This document shows, piece by piece, positions 16,367 through 24,155 of a stretch of DNA of 59,026 bases. This DNA is from an uncultured Treponema sp. (GTDB lineage: Bacteria; Spirochaetota; Spirochaetia; Treponematales; Treponemataceae). The stretch spans positions 1-59,026 of the forward strand of contig CAMJZA010000014.1 in the NCBI GenBank assembly GCA_946410085.1, given 5' to 3'. Position numbers and translations under genes: made by a program. The notes below the pieces were generated by a model, which saw only the letters and a program-made list of their open reading frames with translations, was not told the origin of the DNA and did not search any database. Each line of letters starts with the position of its first letter. Within the stretch, counting starts at the first letter, position 1.

Positions 16367-17149
16367 CTATATCGTCAAAAAAGCTTCGGTTGTGCACTCG
16401 GTACTGTCCGCCATCTCCCGGAGCTCCAGCTTGAGCCGGTGCCGCTCCTTACGGCGGGACTCACTGTCCTCATCCTTCCAGAAGTAGCGCGTCCGGTAGC
16501 CTTCGTAGTGCCACAGCTCGCACTTGCGCTTGTAGCCCAGCCAGTTGTCTATCCGCTTGCATTCTGACTCGGCCCCGCTGTCGGGTATGACGCGGCAGTT
16601 CCAGTAGAGCTTTTCCTTGATCTCGCGGAGGTAGGACGCGGGGATGTCCGGGTGCCAGCAGAGGACGGGCCGCCCGTGCCTGTCAAACTCCTGAAGCTTT
16701 TCTGAGAAGTATTTCCGGGCGGAGGGCGACAGTTTCCTGTAGTCGCGCTCATCCAGATCAAGCAGCTCAAGCCTGCCCTTCTGGTAAAGCTTGTCCTTGA
16801 AGAAGGTGGCCTCAAGCTTTTCTTCTTTGTTCAGCCAGCATATCCTATAAAAGCGATGCTCAATTGCATTATGGATTGTGCGGTATGATTTCAGATTACA
16901 GAGGCGGAAGGGTTTGTCCGAGAAAACAAGATGGCTCGTAGCCGCGTCAACGGCCTCGGATAGCCCCTCATCCTTATTGCGGAGGGATTCGATGAGGGCA
17001 AGCCTGACCTTGTATCCTGCGAGCATCCGGGGAATTTCCTCATATTCCTGCGGGTCCCTCGCCCGTTTCTCAAGTTCCCGTTTCTTCCTTTCCAGCGCGC
17101 GGAGCTTCTTGTGATATGCCAGCCGCAGCTTGCTTCTTGTAGGTCTCAT
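16367..17149 (-). CDS. Unrecognised 260-residue basic protein of a repeated element
   Basis: A soluble, strongly charged protein of no family I recognise. The N-terminal 60 residues are Lys/Arg/Glu-rich and likely coiled coil (LRALERKKRELEKRARDP). The middle contains FRLCNLKSYRTIHNAIEHRF and FFKDKLYQKGRLELL. The C-terminal part is rich in Trp, Tyr, Cys and basic residues (CKRIDNWLGYKRKCELWHYE, then TRYFWKDEDSE), suggesting nucleic-acid binding; that is inference. There is no transposase DDE motif or HUH motif that I can see. GGGGGT precedes the ATG. Its 3' part and 5' flank recur at 11650-11767. Confidence 0.6.
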   Translation of the reverse strand: MRPTRSKLRLAYHKKLRALERKKRELEKRARDPQEYEEIPRMLAGYKVRLALIESLRNKDEGLSEAVDAATSHLVFSDKPFRLCNLKSYRTIHNAIEHRFYRICWLNKEEKLEATFFKDKLYQKGRLELLDLDERDYRKLSPSARKYFSEKLQEFDRHGRPVLCWHPDIPASYLREIKEKLYWNCRVIPDSGAESECKRIDNWLGYKRKCELWHYEGYRTRYFWKDEDSESRRKERHRLKLELREMADSTECTTEAFLTI

Positions 17150-17172
17150 ACCCCCAGTGTATACCCCGGATG

Positions 17173-17244
17173 CCGGGCTGTCAGTAAAGTCGTGGTTTAA
17201 AGCGGGGAAAGCAAGGAACAGTGCATTTTAAACCGCACGTTTAA
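17173..17244. repeat. Flank and inverted repeat of the 260-residue element
   Basis: 17173-17207 matches 11733-11767. It contains GTAAAGTCGTGGTTTAAA (17184-17201), answered by TTTAAACCGCACGTTTAA (17227-17244) in imperfect inversion. Only about 25 bases lie between the arms here, against about 145 in the copy at 11.7 kb; the shared edges (AGGAACAG before the right arm) indicate a deletion in this copy. Confidence 0.6.
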
Positions 17245-17360
17245 TGACAAAGCCAGCGTTATCTGCTATACTGGTCTTACAACAGACAAGACAAAAGCCG
17301 GCCGCCGCTGCCGAGAACGGGCGGTCGCTGCGACTTGTGTGGCTGCGGAGGCGTAGCCGC

Positions 17361-17633
17361 ATGAGACGCATCACCAGTTTTACACGGCCCGCCGTCGACA
17401 TGAAGGCGACGGGCAAGAGAATCAAGCTGCTCAGGCTGGCAGGAGGGCTTTCCGTCCGCGACCTGCAGGGAGTGTTCGGTTTCGAATATCCGCAGGCAGT
17501 GTACGCGTGGGAATGCGGCCGGTCCCTGCCAACCGTGGACAACCTGCTGGTGCTCTCGGAGCTTTTCGGCGTTCCAATCGATGAGATTGTCGTACGGAAG
17601 TATCCGGGCGCAGGGGAGGTGCTGTCAGCATGA
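17361..17633 (+). CDS. XRE-family helix-turn-helix protein
   Basis: A 90-residue regulator. The HTH covers about residues 20-70: IKLLRLAGGLSVRDLQGVFG, then VYAWECGRSLPTVDNLLVLS, with the LFGVPIDEIV strand that ends XRE domains. The ATG at 17361 is chosen for GGAGG 9 bases upstream; ATG 17400 is an alternative. Its stop overlaps the next ATG (ATGA), so the two genes are coupled. There is no effector domain. Confidence 0.8.
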   Translation: MRRITSFTRPAVDMKATGKRIKLLRLAGGLSVRDLQGVFGFEYPQAVYAWECGRSLPTVDNLLVLSELFGVPIDEIVVRKYPGAGEVLSA

Positions 17634-17854
17634 AGAACAACTTCAAATGGCACAGGGAGCAGCTGGGAGGCAAGTGGTTCAGCGTGTGCGACCACGAGCA
17701 CGTCCCGATGATTGAGCACACGAAGGACGGCAAGTACAAGCTGCGCAACGCGAACGGCAAGGCAGTCCTGCACGAGGACTATGCCGATGCCGTCAAGCTC
17801 GCGCTGGACGTGTACGAGAAGTTCCGCAAGCTGAACAGGACTTTCCGGGCATGA
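17630..17854 (+). CDS. Small hypothetical protein coupled to the HTH gene
   Basis: A 74-residue protein (MKNNFKWHREQLGGKWFSVC, then a C-terminal helix DAVKLALDVYEKFRKLN) of no recognised family. GGGGAGG precedes the ATG. The 4-base overlap with the XRE gene suggests a two-gene unit, which could be a toxin-antitoxin-like or phage-derived pair, but nothing in the sequence proves that. Confidence 0.6.
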   Translation: MKNNFKWHREQLGGKWFSVCDHEHVPMIEHTKDGKYKLRNANGKAVLHEDYADAVKLALDVYEKFRKLNRTFRA

Positions 17855-17865
17855 CGAGGCGGGAG

Positions 17866-17907
17866 GGGACAATAGCGGAGGCTTTTTGTCCTCCCCTGCT
17901 TTTTTTG
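17866..17907 (+). terminator. Terminator-like hairpin with T-run
   Basis: GGGAGGGGACA pairs imperfectly with TGTCCTCCCC and is followed by GC and a run of seven T (about 17901-17907). It ends the HTH/small-protein pair. Confidence 0.5.
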
Positions 17908-18021
17908 TGCCGCAGTGGCGCGCAGGCTCCGCAGCCCGCCGATTTCCCTTGTAAAAAACAGCTCTTTTCAGTAAAGTGTAGCATTATTTCATCATCACCA
18001 TATTATGGAGGACTTTAAAAA

Positions 18022-18972
18022 ATGTCTCTTTTGGAAAAAATCGGCAGCTTCTTCGGCAAATTCATGGCCGTCATCGTGCTCGCGGTCGCGGCGCTCTCCC
18101 TCTTTGTTCCCAGTTCGACGCTCTGGGTCCAGACAAAGTGGGTCAACTACCTGCTGATGATCGTCATGTTCGGCATGGGGCTCACGCTCAGGCTGGAAGA
18201 CTTCAAGCTCGTCTTTACCCGCCCCAAGGATATCATCATCGGCTGCCTCGCGCAGTTCACGATCATGCCCCTGCTCGCCTTCGCGCTCGGCAAAATCTTC
18301 GGCCTTGAGACAGGCCTGCTCGCCGGCGTCATCCTTGTGGGAACCTGCCCCGGCGGAACTTCAAGCAACGTCATCACCTACCTGTCAAAGGGCGATGTCG
18401 CCCTCTCGGTCGGCATGACAAGCGTGAACACCCTGCTGGCTCCCTTCCTGACACCGGCAATCACCTATCTGCTCCTGCGCACGAGCGTCCACGTTGACGT
18501 GCTGAGCATGTTTCTTTCCATCGTCAAGGTCGTGCTCGTTCCCATCGCACTCGGATTCATCATCAACAAGTTCTTCGGGAAATTCACGCAGAAGATCGTC
18601 GCCATCCTTCCGGCCGTCTCCGTCATCGCCATCTGTCTCATCGTCGCAGCGGTCGTCTCCCACAACGCGCAGAAAATCCTCACGACCGGAGCCATCGTGT
18701 TCGTCGTGGTCATCCTGCACAACCTGCTCGGCTATGCCTGCGGCTTCCTGCTCGGAAAGATTCTGCGCCTGCCGGTCCCCAAGACGAAGGCCCTTTCCGT
18801 CGAAATCGGCATGCAGAATTCCGGCCTTGCGACCTCCCTTGCGGGAACCGCATTCCCCGACCTTGCCATGGCAACCGTTCCCGGCGCAATCTTTTCCGTC
18901 TGGCACAACATTTCGGGCGCAATTCTCGCGAACGTCTACCTGAAGTGGCAGAACAGGGACGGGAACAAGTAG
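18022..18972 (+). CDS. Bile acid:sodium symporter (BASS) family transporter
   Basis: A 316-residue membrane protein with about ten spans, of family length. Signature regions are GTCPGGTSSNVITYL near residue 115 (the unwound ion/substrate site) and VEIGMQNSGLATSLA near residue 260. MFGMGLTLRLEDF near residue 52 is typical of the YocS/PanS branch, which moves organic acids such as pantoate or related compounds with sodium. Substrate here is unknown. GGAGGAC lies upstream of the ATG. A stem GAGGATGGCA/TGCCATCCTC (18988-19026) follows the gene and may end its transcript. Confidence 0.9.
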   Translation: MSLLEKIGSFFGKFMAVIVLAVAALSLFVPSSTLWVQTKWVNYLLMIVMFGMGLTLRLEDFKLVFTRPKDIIIGCLAQFTIMPLLAFALGKIFGLETGLLAGVILVGTCPGGTSSNVITYLSKGDVALSVGMTSVNTLLAPFLTPAITYLLLRTSVHVDVLSMFLSIVKVVLVPIALGFIINKFFGKFTQKIVAILPAVSVIAICLIVAAVVSHNAQKILTTGAIVFVVVILHNLLGYACGFLLGKILRLPVPKTKALSVEIGMQNSGLATSLAGTAFPDLAMATVPGAIFSVWHNISGAILANVYLKWQNRDGNK

Positions 18973-19192
18973 GCCAGCATAGCAGAAGAGGATGGCACAC
19001 CCGATTGAAGTTAACATGCCATCCTCAGAATGCAGCGGATTTGCGCGGAATTATTTAAGCCCCCCCTCCGTCCAACCGTCCCTGTACCATTTGCAGACGA
19101 AAATCCGCGCGCACGCTAGGCCCGAAACACGGAGCGCAGGGGCTATTATGCGGATAAGGGCTGCGATGTTAAGAAACTGAGAGTTTATATAG

Positions 19193-19729
19193 ATGGGGAG
19201 AATACAATATAAAAGATTGGATGCTGCCTGTTTTAACGCACATTCGCTGGACTCATTTGTCCGCCATCAGACTGTGACTGAGTGCTGGAGAGAAGTGGAT
19301 AATAAATGGGTACTTGTGCCTAACCCTTTTGTTGAAAACTGGACGATAGAACAGTGCCGGGCAATCGCTGAAGATATAGCGCGACATATGAACCATGACC
19401 AAACAGCTTTTGCTGCATTTGATGGCGGGCGTATTGTCGGATTTGCAAACGTATCACACCACATTTTTGGAAAGACAGCGAATTACGTAGAGCTGGTCTG
19501 CTTTCAAATTTCAGAGGAATATCGGCACCAGGGTATTGGAAGAAAGCTTTTTACAATGATCTGTGAAGAGGCTCTGCGGCTTGGAGCAGACAAACTGTAC
19601 ATATCGGGGCATTCCTCGAAAGAATCACAGGCAGCGTACCATGCGCTTGGTTGTAAGCATGCAGAGGAGATTAATGAGATTCTGGCAGAGAAGGAACCAT
19701 TTGACGTACAGCTGGAATACATATTATGA
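19193..19729 (+). CDS. GNAT-family N-acetyltransferase
   Basis: A 178-residue acyltransferase that transfers acetyl from acetyl-CoA to a small molecule or protein amine. The CoA loop is VCFQISEEYRHQGIGRKLF near residues 101-119, with the Q/RxxGxG motif; the following helix and the KLYISGHSSKES strand complete the fold. There is no clear ribosome-binding site before the ATG. Codon use is more AT-rich than in neighbours, so recent transfer is plausible. Substrate unknown. Confidence 0.85.
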   Translation: MGRIQYKRLDAACFNAHSLDSFVRHQTVTECWREVDNKWVLVPNPFVENWTIEQCRAIAEDIARHMNHDQTAFAAFDGGRIVGFANVSHHIFGKTANYVELVCFQISEEYRHQGIGRKLFTMICEEALRLGADKLYISGHSSKESQAAYHALGCKHAEEINEILAEKEPFDVQLEYIL

Positions 19730-19760
19730 AGAGAAGGGGCTGGCGGGGTGCTACTTGTTC

Positions 19761-19792
19761 AGCCACAGGAGAGCTTTTCTTCTCCTGTGGCT
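19761..19792. terminator. Bidirectional hairpin between convergent genes
   Basis: AGCCACAGGAGA and TCTCCTGTGGCT form a perfect 12-bp stem with an 8-base loop, between the GNAT gene and the convergent esterase gene. The stem resembles that at 14845-14877, pointing to a common terminator type in this genome. Confidence 0.6.
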
Positions 19793-19800
19793 TCCACCTG

Positions 19801-20565
19801 CTAAAAGTCCCCCGCAGAAACCGCCTTCTGGTCCGCGAAGAACTCCCGTACTGCGGCGGCCATCTGGTCCATGTGCTTCGTGAAGCAGTGGTCGTCGCCT
19901 TCTATCGTGACGAGCCGCGCATTCCTGTACAGCTTCCGGGCCTTCACGGAGTACTCGTAGGGAACGGCCTCATCGGCATCCCCGTGGATGATGCAGACCG
20001 GCCCCTCGTAGCGGGCAATCTCATCTTCGACATGGATGGTCTGCGCGACGCGGGCGTAATCCCCCGACAGCTCCCACCACTCGGAAGTGATTTTCTCGGG
20101 GATGTGCCCGGGGTCAAAGGTCGAGCCGAGCATGGAACCTTTCCGCGCATCGTCGGGAATGCAAAGGGCAGGAGAAAGCGGCAGGATTGCCTTGAAGTCA
20201 TCGGCGCACATACCGGCAACGAGCATGGTCAGAAATCCGCCTTGGGAATGCCCGCTCAGGTAGAGGTCGGTCACGAAGTCCAGCGACTTTGCATAGTGCA
20301 CGACGGCCAGCGCATTCGTGACCCATTTATAGATGGTATGGTTCCTGAACTCGCCGCCGCTTTTCCCGTGCCCGTACATCTCCACACGAAGGACAGCGAC
20401 CCCGGCATCGTTCATTGCCTTCTGTGCCGCAATGATGTGCGGCTCCTCCATGTGCCCCGTAAAACCGTGAATCAAAATGCACAGGGGGCCCTTCCCCTCT
20501 GCGAACGGCTTGTCCAGCTTCGCATGCAGGGGGATGCCGTCACAGTCAATATAAAACTCTTCCAT
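19801..20565 (-). CDS. Alpha/beta hydrolase, feruloyl/cinnamoyl-esterase-like
   Basis: A 254-residue cytoplasmic esterase resembling Est1E-type cinnamoyl esterases of gut bacteria. Oxyanion motif is LIHGFTGHMEE (about 31-41), nucleophile Ser107 in SGHSQGG, acid Asp in HGDADEAVP (about 196-198), and His226 in GDDHCF. An inserted lid (about 130-180) is as in that family. It would cleave ferulate or p-coumarate esters from imported plant oligosaccharides. GGAG lies upstream of the ATG. Next to GH35, GH5 and GH30 genes, which supports a plant-polymer role. Confidence 0.82.
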   Translation of the reverse strand: MEEFYIDCDGIPLHAKLDKPFAEGKGPLCILIHGFTGHMEEPHIIAAQKAMNDAGVAVLRVEMYGHGKSGGEFRNHTIYKWVTNALAVVHYAKSLDFVTDLYLSGHSQGGFLTMLVAGMCADDFKAILPLSPALCIPDDARKGSMLGSTFDPGHIPEKITSEWWELSGDYARVAQTIHVEDEIARYEGPVCIIHGDADEAVPYEYSVKARKLYRNARLVTIEGDDHCFTKHMDQMAAAVREFFADQKAVSAGDF

Positions 20566-20614
20566 ACTGTATCTCCAATCTTAGCCTAGCACAATGCCCG
20601 CTTTTTGTCAGCCG

Positions 20615-22879
20615 TCAGGCCTGCAGGATCCGCGTAAGCAGGCGGCCTTTCAGGTGCACGGAGTCAAGCCGGGCAAGGCGGTTTTCGCCGTTAAAGGACG
20701 GCCATGCTTCAAGGAAAATCTCGTCGCTCTCCCCCAGTGCATCGACTTCCAGCACAAGCTTGTGCCTGCCCTTCCCGAAGCGGCTCAGCCCCACTTCCCA
20801 CACGCAGTCTGGTCCCGTGTAGATATGGTCGTCCAGCAGCCTGCCGCCCTCGTACAGGCGGGCGCAGTTGCCGGTATAGCAGACCTGCAGGAAAAGCTCG
20901 TCCCAGCCCTCCCCGTCCCAGGCTTCGACCGTCATGGACCAGCACCGCGTGTTCCGCCCCGCAGCCGTACCGGCAGGCGTTTCCCCTGCCGCTTCCGCTT
21001 CGTCTGAAACCATGAGCGTCGTCCTGACCGGCGGAAAGTCCGCTTCCTGCTCGTACAACCAGAACCCCGACGTTCCCAGCGCCCGCTCAGAAAAGCCTTC
21101 CGGCGTCTGCGGCAGGCGGGGCCAGGTCTTGAACGTCACGCGGTCAAAGCTTTCCGCACAAACCGACTCCCCGTCGGCAAAGATGAGGGCATCAGAGATG
21201 CACAGGTAGTCCGTACCGCCCAGCGTCAGTTTAACCGCATTCAGGGCATCTTCGCGCGAGAGGGTCGCAATGCGGGTGCCGCCGCAACAGTCCCCCTTCC
21301 CGGCGGCAGGCTGCCGGTCAAAGCGGTAGAGGCGCCCGTCGGCGTCCTTCAGTGCACAGACCCTGCTTGCCGCATACAGGCGGTCACCCCGGGACAGGCG
21401 GGCAAGGCGGGCGGCCGTGTAAAAGACATAGGTCTCCCCGTCCCGGCCGTGCAGGCAGGTCAGCGGGGTACAGGCAGAAGCCTGCAGCACGGTCCCGCCC
21501 AGCCGCATGTGTACGGGCAGGAAATAGAAGTCCCCGTCATACACGTCAAGCTCCGGCAGCCTGCCGCCGCCGAGTTCCGCAGGAATTTCAAGCGCAACGC
21601 CGTCATGACCTGCCATGCTGCGCCGCCGCTGAAAGTTGTTCACGAAGAGGAAGCCGGGTGCATCCGCAGGGCCCGCACTTCCGTCCCCGCCGTACAGCCA
21701 GCTTATGCGGAGGGAAGCATAGTCTTCCGGGTGTGCGGGGGCATCGGCGGGAATGTGCGCGTCCATGCCGCAGAGCTGACTGCCCCACTCCCTGAGGAAG
21801 AGGGAGAGCATGCGGATTTCCTTATAGGCACCGTTCATGCTACCGTACTCGCCCAGGGGAGCACGGAAGTCGTAGTTCTTTACGGGCAGGTCGTTGAGCG
21901 AGCCGGACGCCTTGTTTTCTTCCAGCGTGGTCAGCCTGCCGTCCGGGTTCATGCCGCCGTGGTACATGTAGTAACCGAGCAGTTTGCAGCCCGAGCCGAG
22001 CTTGGCAAGGCTCATCGCAGCTATGTCGGCAGACCGGGCAACGGGCCTACGCTTATACGTTACCTGCAGGCCGCCTCCCAGTTCCGCCGTCAGGTAGGGA
22101 AAGGCGTTCATGTCGAACGTTATCCCCTCCCCCAGTCCAAAGTCACAGCCGATTGCGTGGTCGTTGCGCTCGCGGGTAAAAAGGTAGTTGCCGCTCGGTT
22201 CTATTTCCGTGATGCGCTGGTCCCAGGGGGCCTCGCAGTAACCGCCCATGACGGGCAGCAGGCCGGCAGTCACCGCACCGCCCCAGCCTGTCGCCGTATA
22301 GAGGGGCACGTCAAAGCCCGCTTCATGCGCCAGCCGGGTCAGCGTTTTCATGTGGGCCTCGCCTTCCGGGCCGGAAAGGCCGCCGCAGTGTCCGTATTCG
22401 TTTTCTATCTGCACGCCGATGACGGGACCGCCGTCCTTGAGCAGCAGACCCCGGACCTGTTCGGCAAGCTTTGCATAGAAAGCCTGTACCTCGGCAAGGT
22501 AGGCAGGATCGTCGCAGCGGTTCCGGGGGCATTTGCGCAGCAGCCAGTCGGGGAAGCCCCCGTTGCGCACCTCTCCGTGGCACCAGGGGCCGATGCGCAG
22601 GATCATCGTAAGGCCGCACTCGCCCACCCGTTCCACAAAGGCGCGCAGGTTCCGCCAGCCGGAAAAATCCCACTCGCCTTCAACTTCTTCGTGATGGATC
22701 CAGATGGCATAGGCACTCACGATGTCCACGCCGCCCGCCTTCATTTTCAACAGCTCCCGCTTCCAGTCACTGTCGGGACAGCGGGAATAGTGCATCTCCC
22801 CCATGACGGGAAACCAGCGGGTAGCACTGCCGTCACCGGCAGTCCGTATGAGACTCTTATTGTCGTACGTATAGTTCAT
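20615..22879 (-). CDS. Glycoside hydrolase family 35 beta-galactosidase
   Basis: A 754-residue enzyme releasing terminal beta-galactose. The TIM barrel occupies the first ~330 residues: PVMGEMHYSRCPDSDWKREL, IWIHHEEVEGEWDFSGWRNL, and GVQIENEYGH holding the acid/base Glu. The likely nucleophile Glu is in YLTAELGGG. The remainder is beta-sandwich domains. There is no signal peptide, so it is probably cytoplasmic. The start at 22879 is preferred over an upstream in-frame ATG because AGGAGC precedes it and the upstream ATG falls in a repeat hairpin. Confidence 0.9.
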   Translation of the reverse strand: MNYTYDNKSLIRTAGDGSATRWFPVMGEMHYSRCPDSDWKRELLKMKAGGVDIVSAYAIWIHHEEVEGEWDFSGWRNLRAFVERVGECGLTMILRIGPWCHGEVRNGGFPDWLLRKCPRNRCDDPAYLAEVQAFYAKLAEQVRGLLLKDGGPVIGVQIENEYGHCGGLSGPEGEAHMKTLTRLAHEAGFDVPLYTATGWGGAVTAGLLPVMGGYCEAPWDQRITEIEPSGNYLFTRERNDHAIGCDFGLGEGITFDMNAFPYLTAELGGGLQVTYKRRPVARSADIAAMSLAKLGSGCKLLGYYMYHGGMNPDGRLTTLEENKASGSLNDLPVKNYDFRAPLGEYGSMNGAYKEIRMLSLFLREWGSQLCGMDAHIPADAPAHPEDYASLRISWLYGGDGSAGPADAPGFLFVNNFQRRRSMAGHDGVALEIPAELGGGRLPELDVYDGDFYFLPVHMRLGGTVLQASACTPLTCLHGRDGETYVFYTAARLARLSRGDRLYAASRVCALKDADGRLYRFDRQPAAGKGDCCGGTRIATLSREDALNAVKLTLGGTDYLCISDALIFADGESVCAESFDRVTFKTWPRLPQTPEGFSERALGTSGFWLYEQEADFPPVRTTLMVSDEAEAAGETPAGTAAGRNTRCWSMTVEAWDGEGWDELFLQVCYTGNCARLYEGGRLLDDHIYTGPDCVWEVGLSRFGKGRHKLVLEVDALGESDEIFLEAWPSFNGENRLARLDSVHLKGRLLTRILQA

Positions 22880-22890
22880 AGCAAAGCTCC

Positions 22891-23016
22891 TGAGCCAGTG
22901 CAAAAGTCGGTCACTTTTGCACTGGCTCACGAGGGCCTCATCGCACTACGTGCAATTGCGGCCCTCGCAGGTGAATTTTGACCAGTTTCAAAAGTCCGTC
23001 TGGACTTTTGAAACTG
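22891..23016. repeat. Cluster of three intergenic palindromes (REP-like)
   Basis: Three stem-loops fill the GH5-GH35 gap. A, 22891-22929: a 17-bp perfect stem starting TGAGCCAGTGCAAAAGT. B, 22930-22967: CGAGGGCC to GGCCCTCG with an inner GCAC-TAC-GTGC. C, 22983-23016: a 15-bp perfect stem starting CAGTTTCAAAAGTCC. B recurs inverted at 44920-44958 and A at 40068-40103. They are dispersed elements and not gene-specific sites. Confidence 0.7.
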
Positions 23017-23025
23017 CCTCTCCTG

Positions 23026-24054
23026 CTACAGCAGCGTAATCAGTTCGGCAATGACGCCCTTCATGCGTTCGTCGCTCAGGCCGAAGTCCATCTGCCTGTA
23101 GCTCCATGCAGCACGGCCGATGCCGCATTCCTCAAACGCGGCGTGTATATCGCGGAACCATGCGAGCGCATGCTCGGGGCTGGCCCGGTCTATGACGCCG
23201 TATTCACCGCAGTAGAGGGGCACGCCCCGCTCTTCGCAGACCTTGATGCCCGCCTGCCAGCTGCGGACAAAGAAATCCTTATCGTACTGCTTCGCCTCGT
23301 CTGCAGCAGGCGTGATGAAATCGGTCAGGCCCAGCTTCCGGGCCGCATCGTTGTGGTCCCTGAACGGACAGGGATAGGACAGGCGGAAGTCCTCCGGCAT
23401 GCCGGGCACCCAGGGCGCCCCCTGATGGGTAAACAGGAGCGGCGTGTAGCAGTGAAAGTTGTAGACGATGTTTCCGTCTGCGGGCGGCTCCAGATCCTTG
23501 AGTGCGTCGATCGAATTATTCCAGTACCCGCCTATCAGGATTTTGATGGTCGGGGAGTAGTTCCTGATAAGCTGAACGGCACGGGCCGCAATCCGGTTCC
23601 ATGCGCTGCTGTAGGAGGGGGACGTCACTTCGTTCAGAAGTTCAAAGGCAAGCATGTCCTCGTCTTTGGCAAAACGCCTGGCAAACTCCTCCCAGAGGGC
23701 ATAGAAGTGCCCCTGCAGTTTTTCGTCCGCAAAGAAATTGTTCTTGTCCGAACTCGCGTCGAACGAGTAGCCCATTGTCTTGTGCAGGTCCAGAATCACG
23801 CGCAGGCCGTTCTTCCGCGCCCAGACAATCGCATTTTCCACATAGCCGAAGCCGTCTTCGATGAAGGACGCGTCCTCCCGCTGGAACACCTGCCAGTCAA
23901 CGGGAAGACGCACGTGGTCCGCCCCCCAGCCGGCAATGACGTCAAAGTCGCCCTCGCCGATAAAGGTCCGGTAATGTTCCGCCGTGTATTCGGAACACTG
24001 GGACAGCCAGCCTCCCAGGTCAACGCCTTTCTCGTAGCCTGCGAACTCTTTCAT
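23026..24054 (-). CDS. Glycoside hydrolase family 5 enzyme
   Basis: A 342-residue single-domain TIM barrel. Family marks are VDLGGWLSQ at the start, HVRLPVDW near residue 47, VILDLHKTMG, acid/base Glu142 in LLNEVTS, NFHCYTP near residue 199, and nucleophile Glu284 in YCGEYGVI. It probably acts as an endo-beta-glucanase or exo-glucosidase of the cellulase class; the exact linkage is not readable. No signal peptide, so it likely works on imported oligosaccharides. GGAGGT precedes the ATG. Confidence 0.9.
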   Translation of the reverse strand: MKEFAGYEKGVDLGGWLSQCSEYTAEHYRTFIGEGDFDVIAGWGADHVRLPVDWQVFQREDASFIEDGFGYVENAIVWARKNGLRVILDLHKTMGYSFDASSDKNNFFADEKLQGHFYALWEEFARRFAKDEDMLAFELLNEVTSPSYSSAWNRIAARAVQLIRNYSPTIKILIGGYWNNSIDALKDLEPPADGNIVYNFHCYTPLLFTHQGAPWVPGMPEDFRLSYPCPFRDHNDAARKLGLTDFITPAADEAKQYDKDFFVRSWQAGIKVCEERGVPLYCGEYGVIDRASPEHALAWFRDIHAAFEECGIGRAAWSYRQMDFGLSDERMKGVIAELITLL

Positions 24055-24117
24055 ACTACCTCCATAAAGCAGCCTCCTTGCGAGGCCTGTCCCATTCTAG
24101 CAGATATTCCGCAGACG

Positions 24118-24146
24118 TTGCAAGAAAGCGCGGCCGGTGCTAGACT
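24118..24146 (+). promoter_or_regulatory. Predicted promoter of the GH30 gene, near-leaderless
   Basis: TTGCAA (24118-24123), 17-bp spacer, TAGACT (24141-24146), then 9 bases to the ATG at 24156 with no ribosome-binding site. Confidence 0.5.
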
Positions 24147-24155
24147 GAATACGGT

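Noticed and set aside
9004..17854. Complete prophage
   Set aside because: Only a repressor/operator region, small genes and decayed mobile DNA are present; no integrase, terminase, capsid or tail genes.
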